18,285 nt of DNA from assembly GCA_021823085.1 (NCBI GenBank), contig JAKAPG010000013.1:1-18285 (forward strand). Reading direction: 5' to 3'. Below, one piece after another: positions 15,070-18,285 of this stretch (its first letter is position 1; the number at the start of each line of letters is the position of its first letter). The position numbers and the translations under genes were made by a program. This DNA is from Thermoplasmata archaeon (GTDB lineage Archaea > Thermoplasmatota > Thermoplasmata > Lutacidiplasmatales > UBA184). The notes under the pieces are model-generated. The model did no database searches. It was not told where the DNA came from and saw only the letters and a list, made by a program, of their open reading frames with translations.

Positions 15070-16184
15070 ACGGACGGAGGATCCTCGCCGACCTCAAGGT
15101 GACGGCCCGAGGCTACCTGCGCAACCCGATCGCCCTGTTCTTCTCGCTCATCTTCCCACTGATCCTCATCCTGCTCTTCGGGCTGATCTTCGCGAACACC
15201 GGCTCGACGGTGACCACACTTTACACCGAGAACTTTGATCATTCGAGCCCGGTCAGCCAGCAGTTCCTGTCGGACCTCAATCAGACGCACCTCGTGGCCG
15301 TTCAGGTCATCAGCACCTCGACCGGCAACCTATCGGTCTGGCTTGGCCAGAACGGCAATCCGGCCGGCCTGGTGATTCCCGCAGGCTTCGGCAACAATTA
15401 CACCCACCATATCGCGACGAACGTCACGCTCTATGTGAACCCGCAGGACGCGGCGGCGGCCGGTAGCGCCGAGGGGGCCGTCCAGGCGGTCGAGAACGAG
15501 TTCAACCTGCACGCGGCCTGCGGCAACGCGAGCGGGTCGTGCACCCCGGTGCTCGGCTTCTCTTCGCAGAACGTCGGGAAGGCGATCTTCACCTACATCG
15601 ACTACCTCGTTCCCGGGCTGATCGGGTTCTCGATCCTGACGAGCCCGATGTTCTCGATGGTCGATGTCACCAGCAGCTATCGCAAGGAGGGGATCTTCCG
15701 CCAGCTCTCCCTCACTCCGCTGACCCGGGACGAGTGGCTCGCGTCGCGAGTGGCCTGGTACACGATCCTCACCTTCCTTGCGGCCGCGATCATGCTCGGG
15801 TTCGGGATCGGGGTCTTTGGCGCCAAGGTCACGATCTCGATCTGGCTCTTGCCGTACCTGTTCGTCGGCCCCCTCTTGTTCGTCTCCCTCGGGATGCTGG
15901 CGGGCTCGATCGCACGGACTCCGGAGAGCGCGGCGGTGATCGGGAACATTATCACCTTCCCGATGATGTTCCTTGCCGGGACGTTCTTCCCGGTCTCCGA
16001 GTTCTCTCCGGGACTGCAGGTCGTGGCGAGGGTCCTTCCGCTCTACTATGTGATCGACGGGATGAACCAGGTCCTCCTGTTCCAGAATTTCGGGAGGGCC
16101 CTGACGGACTTCGTGATCGTGCTCGGGATCGCCGTGGTCCTCTTCGCCGGGGCCGTCTACCTGTTCCGCTGGAAGGGCGAGTGA
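15066..16184 (+). CDS. ABC-2 type permease with large external domain
   Basis: A 372-residue membrane subunit. A first membrane segment (about 22-44) is followed by an external domain of about 135 residues (45-180), then five more hydrophobic segments (about 181-200, 231-254, 258-281, 290-310, 347-367). The family's cytoplasmic YRKEGIFRQLSLTPL lies between segments 2 and 3, and AGTFFPVSEFSPGL before the end. The external domain carries five N-X-S/T sequons (Asn72, 88, 111, 119, 154) and two cysteines (152, 159) that could form a disulfide. The start at ATG 15066 is coupled to the ATPase stop. The external domain suggests handling of large or lipophilic substrates at the outer face, but none can be named. 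Confidence 0.9.
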   Translation: MNGRRILADLKVTARGYLRNPIALFFSLIFPLILILLFGLIFANTGSTVTTLYTENFDHSSPVSQQFLSDLNQTHLVAVQVISTSTGNLSVWLGQNGNPAGLVIPAGFGNNYTHHIATNVTLYVNPQDAAAAGSAEGAVQAVENEFNLHAACGNASGSCTPVLGFSSQNVGKAIFTYIDYLVPGLIGFSILTSPMFSMVDVTSSYRKEGIFRQLSLTPLTRDEWLASRVAWYTILTFLAAAIMLGFGIGVFGAKVTISIWLLPYLFVGPLLFVSLGMLAGSIARTPESAAVIGNIITFPMMFLAGTFFPVSEFSPGLQVVARVLPLYYVIDGMNQVLLFQNFGRALTDFVIVLGIAVVLFAGAVYLFRWKGE

Positions 16185-16708
16185 ACGAATCCCCACGACC
16201 GGACCCGGCAGCGTTCCGCCGCGCGATGTCGCTCTGGGCGACCGGAGTGACCGTCGTCACGGCCCGCGCCAGGGACCGGGACCTTGGTCTCACGGTCAAC
16301 GCCTTCCTCTCGGTCACCCTCGATCCTCCGACCGTGCTCGTCAGCGTCGGCGATGACGCGCTGAGCTCGCCCGCGATCCGGGAGACTCGGCGTTTCGCGC
16401 TCAGCATCCTGCGCGCCGACCAGGCAGAGATCAGCGCCCGCATGGCCCAGGCGGGCGAGGGGCCCGCGAAGCTCGAGGGCCTCCGACTGCGCCGGAGCCC
16501 AGGGGGGCTCGCGTGGATCGACGGGGCGCTCGCGAGCTTGGAGTGCGAGATCCGGGCCGAGTACCGGGCCGCCGACCACTGGCTCTTCCTGGGAGAGGTC
16601 GTCGCGCTCGAGAGCGGGCCGGACGGACTGCCCCTGATCTTCTATCGGTCCCGTTACGGGGAGCCGGTGGGGCCGGAACAGGTCCGGTTACCCCCGCGTA
16701 AGTCGTAG
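16181..16708 (+). CDS. Flavin reductase family protein (FMN-binding split barrel)
   Basis: A 175-residue protein of the RutF/HpaC-like flavin reductase family: RAMSLWATGVTVVTA near the start, GLTVNAFLSVTLDPPTVLVSV (about 36-56) as the FMN-binding stretch, RFALSIL, and a WLFLGEVVALE strand near the end. Relatives reduce FMN or FAD with NAD(P)H for partner monooxygenases; some bind flavin or F420 without a known partner. The GTG start at 16181 overlaps the permease stop as GTGA, so it is made with the exporter. No oxygenase gene is near. An alternative ATG at 16226 would remove the first 15 residues. Confidence 0.82.
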   Translation: MNESPRPDPAAFRRAMSLWATGVTVVTARARDRDLGLTVNAFLSVTLDPPTVLVSVGDDALSSPAIRETRRFALSILRADQAEISARMAQAGEGPAKLEGLRLRRSPGGLAWIDGALASLECEIRAEYRAADHWLFLGEVVALESGPDGLPLIFYRSRYGEPVGPEQVRLPPRKS

Positions 16709-16725
16709 GGGACGGGGTGAGCCCC

Positions 16726-16732
16726 CTTTAAC
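16726..16732 (+). promoter_or_regulatory. TATA-like box of the thioredoxin reductase gene
   Basis: CTTTAAC is centred about 26 nt before the GTG at 16755, predicting a leaderless transcript; this also decides the GTG start. Confidence 0.45.
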
Positions 16733-16754
16733 TGAGCCCGGTTCTAGTACCGGC

Positions 16755-17744
16755 GTGACCGAAGAGAGCGTGACCGCCGTGCGGCTCGCCATCGTCGGCA
16801 GCGGGCCGGCCGGCCTCACGGCCGCCCTCTACGCGGCACGCGCCAATCTCGAGCCCCTCGTCATCGGGGGGGTACCGGGGGGCGGACAGCTCACCCTGAC
16901 GAGCGAGGTCGAGAACTACCCCGGGTTCCCGGACGGGATCCAGGGACCCGAACTCATCGAGCTCTTCCGCAAACAGGCTGCGAAGTTCGGCGCGCGGTTC
17001 ATGGACGACAACGTCACCGGCGTCGATCTGACGCATCGCCCCTTCACGCTGCGCACCGGAACGAACGGGATCGTGCGCGCCCGATGCGTGGTCGTCGCGA
17101 CCGGCGCGAACGCACGCTGGCTCGAACTGCCCAACGAACAGCGACTGCGCGGCAAGGGAGTCTCGGCCTGCGCAACCTGCGACGGGTTCTTCTTCAAGAA
17201 CCGCGAGATCGTCGTCGTCGGGGGCGGCGACTCCGCGATGGAGGAGGCGCTCTTCCTGACCAAGTTCGCCTCGCGCGTCACGATCCTCCACCGGCGCGGC
17301 CAACTCCGAGCAAGCCCGATCCTTCAGCAACGGGCCCGCGCGCATCCGAAGATCGGCTTCGTGCTGGACGTCGACGTAGTCGATGTTCGCGGTGGAGAAG
17401 CGGTCGAAGGGATCGTCATCCGGGAGCACGGTTCCGGCGCGACCCGGACCATTCCCGCCCAGGGCCTCTTCGTTGCGATCGGCCACGACCCGGCCACCCA
17501 AGTCTTCCGTGGAGCGCTCGAGCTCGACGACCGGGGCTACATCAAGACCCGCGAGATCACGCGCACCAGCGTCGACGGGGTCTTTGCGGCCGGAGACGTC
17601 TACGACCACCGGTATCGGCAGGCGGTGAGCGCCGCGGGACTGGGATGCATGGCCGCCCTGGACGCAGAGAAGTTCCTCGAGGCAGATGCCCCCGAAGCCA
17701 CGTCCGCCCCCGGCGTGACCCCGCCGGTCCGGGTAGGCCTTTAA
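16755..17744 (+). CDS. trxB: Thioredoxin reductase
   Basis: A 329-residue FAD/NAD(P)H disulfide oxidoreductase of the low-molecular-weight TrxB type. The FAD loop GSGPAGL (15-21), the redox pair Cys139/Cys142 in ACATCDG, the NAD(P)H loop VVGGGDSAMEEA (about 154-165) and the HRRxxLRAS segment, which in TrxB enzymes contacts the 2'-phosphate of NADPH, are all present. The ending AAGDVYDHRYRQAVSAAGLGCMAALDAEKF, read across its FAD strand and helix, is typical. It would reduce thioredoxin- or glutaredoxin-like proteins. A ferredoxin gene follows after 33 nt, but with its own TATA-like box. A ferredoxin-NADP reductase role is less likely because the CxxC pair is intact. Confidence 0.93.
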   Translation: MTEESVTAVRLAIVGSGPAGLTAALYAARANLEPLVIGGVPGGGQLTLTSEVENYPGFPDGIQGPELIELFRKQAAKFGARFMDDNVTGVDLTHRPFTLRTGTNGIVRARCVVVATGANARWLELPNEQRLRGKGVSACATCDGFFFKNREIVVVGGGDSAMEEALFLTKFASRVTILHRRGQLRASPILQQRARAHPKIGFVLDVDVVDVRGGEAVEGIVIREHGSGATRTIPAQGLFVAIGHDPATQVFRGALELDDRGYIKTREITRTSVDGVFAAGDVYDHRYRQAVSAAGLGCMAALDAEKFLEADAPEATSAPGVTPPVRVGL

Positions 17745-17747
17745 TAC
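17740..17747 (+). promoter_or_regulatory. TATA-like box of the ferredoxin/GGR genes
   Basis: TTTAATAC overlaps the trxB stop region and predicts transcription from about 17769, some 8 nt before the ferredoxin ATG at 17778. Confidence 0.5.
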
Positions 17748-17777
17748 GCCCCCCTACGTGGCACGGTACCACCGCCG

Positions 17778-17969
17778 ATGGTGAACAAGAAGAACCTGCA
17801 TATCGAGTCGTCCGGACAGCTATGCATCTACTGCGGGGCTTGCGTCGGAATCTGCCCGCTGAACTGTATCTACCTGGACGAGACCCGGATCACGTTCGAT
17901 GAGCACATTTGCACCCGGTGCGAGATCTGCGTCAAGGGTTGCCCTGTCGGGGCCATCGAGATCGGCTAG
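17778..17969 (+). CDS. 2[4Fe-4S] ferredoxin, probable electron donor to geranylgeranyl reductase
   Basis: A 63-residue bacterial-type ferredoxin. Two CxxCxxCxxxCP motifs bind two [4Fe-4S] clusters: Cys16, 19, 22, 26 and Cys45, 48, 51, 55. An additional Cys30 follows the first motif. The gene lies 23 nt before a geranylgeranyl reductase gene; in Methanosarcina acetivorans the ferredoxin next to this reductase is known to supply electrons for full saturation of archaeal lipids, so the same role is inferred. No signal peptide; cytoplasmic. ATG 17778 follows a TATA-like box closely. Confidence 0.93.
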   Translation: MVNKKNLHIESSGQLCIYCGACVGICPLNCIYLDETRITFDEHICTRCEICVKGCPVGAIEIG

Positions 17970-17992
17970 GAGCTCTTCCTCGGGGGGCTAGC

Positions 17993-18285
17993 ATGGTCCA
18001 GGACCTGAAGGCGGATGTCCTTGTCATCGGCGCCGGCCCGGCCGGCAGCATGACCGCGAAATGGGCGGCGAAGAACGGCGCCAACGTCCTCATGATCGAG
18101 AAGCGCCAGGAGATCGGCAGCCCGGTCCGCTGCGGGGAGGGGATGAGCAAATCGTGGCTCTCCGAAGTCGGGATCTCCCCGGGAAGGTGGATCAACGTCG
18201 AGGTCGAGGGCGCGCGCATCTTCTCTCCCAGCGAGAAGGCCTTCGAGATCAACGAGAAGCACGCGGGCAATGAGGTCGGCTACGT
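17993..18285 (+). CDS. Geranylgeranyl reductase family protein (partial, runs off the window)
   Basis: The first 97 codons of a FAD-dependent reductase. The N-terminus has a dinucleotide loop VIGAGPAG (11-18) and EKRQEIGSPVRCGEG (36-50); the PVRCGEG segment with its Cys47 is a hallmark of archaeal digeranylgeranylglycerophospholipid reductases, which saturate the isoprenoid chains of membrane lipids. The ATG at 17993 has a GGGGGG run 5 nt upstream as a possible ribosome-binding site. It continues past base 18285, so length and C-terminus are unseen. Pairing with the upstream ferredoxin supports the lipid role; related family members act on other isoprenoids. Confidence 0.88.
   Translation, partial: MVQDLKADVLVIGAGPAGSMTAKWAAKNGANVLMIEKRQEIGSPVRCGEGMSKSWLSEVGISPGRWINVEVEGARIFSPSEKAFEINEKHAGNEVGY

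Noticed and set aside
1..18285. CRISPR array, prophage or insertion sequence linked to the CARF-like gene
   Set aside because: No regularly spaced repeats, cas genes, transposase or integrase motifs were seen on either strand.

Overview
The window is GC-rich archaeal DNA with very tight gene packing. The evidence for an archaeon is a geranylgeranyl-reductase-type lipid enzyme paired with a small ferredoxin, a LysW carrier-protein amino-acid pathway, TATA-like boxes about 25-27 nt ahead of start codons (several apparently leaderless), and frequent GTG starts. A Thermoplasmatota-like euryarchaeon is my best guess, but that assignment is inference from gene content only.

Layout. (1) 125-2490, plus strand: a PadR-family regulator followed by an ABC-2 type exporter (ATPase and permease, stop/start overlapping). 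(2) 2598-3473, plus: a pirin with an intact metal site. (3) 3439-11167, minus: one eight-gene operon in the transcription order argG, argH, lysW, then LysX-, LysY-, LysZ-, LysJ- and LysK-type genes. Nearly every junction overlaps. This is a carrier-protein route in which the amino-acid intermediate is built on the C-terminal glutamate of LysW, released by the LysK-type hydrolase, and (for ornithine, after a carbamoyltransferase not present here) converted to arginine by ArgG and ArgH. Co-transcription with argGH points to arginine, or to a dual arginine/lysine role. (4) 11268-11918, plus: an ACT-domain protein divergent from argG; the shared 100-bp intergenic region carries an inverted repeat, so it is a good candidate regulator of the operon. 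(5) 11915-12910, minus: a divergent MetF/MTHFR-family protein. (6) 13069-13821, plus: a regulator with a CARF-like N-terminal domain and a winged-helix C-terminus, followed by a 300-bp AT-rich/GC-rich mixed intergenic region with a perfect 12-bp palindrome and two promoter-like boxes. (7) 14122-16708, plus: a second ABC-2 exporter (ATPase, permease with a large external domain rich in N-glycosylation sequons) translationally coupled to a flavin-reductase-family protein. (8) 16755-18285, plus: thioredoxin reductase, a 2[4Fe-4S] ferredoxin, and the start of a geranylgeranyl reductase that runs off the window.

No rRNA, tRNA, CRISPR array, transposase or prophage gene was seen. The most interesting parts are the compact LysW/argGH operon with its divergent ACT regulator and inverted repeat, and the CARF-like regulator next to a palindrome-bearing promoter region of an exporter/flavin-reductase operon.
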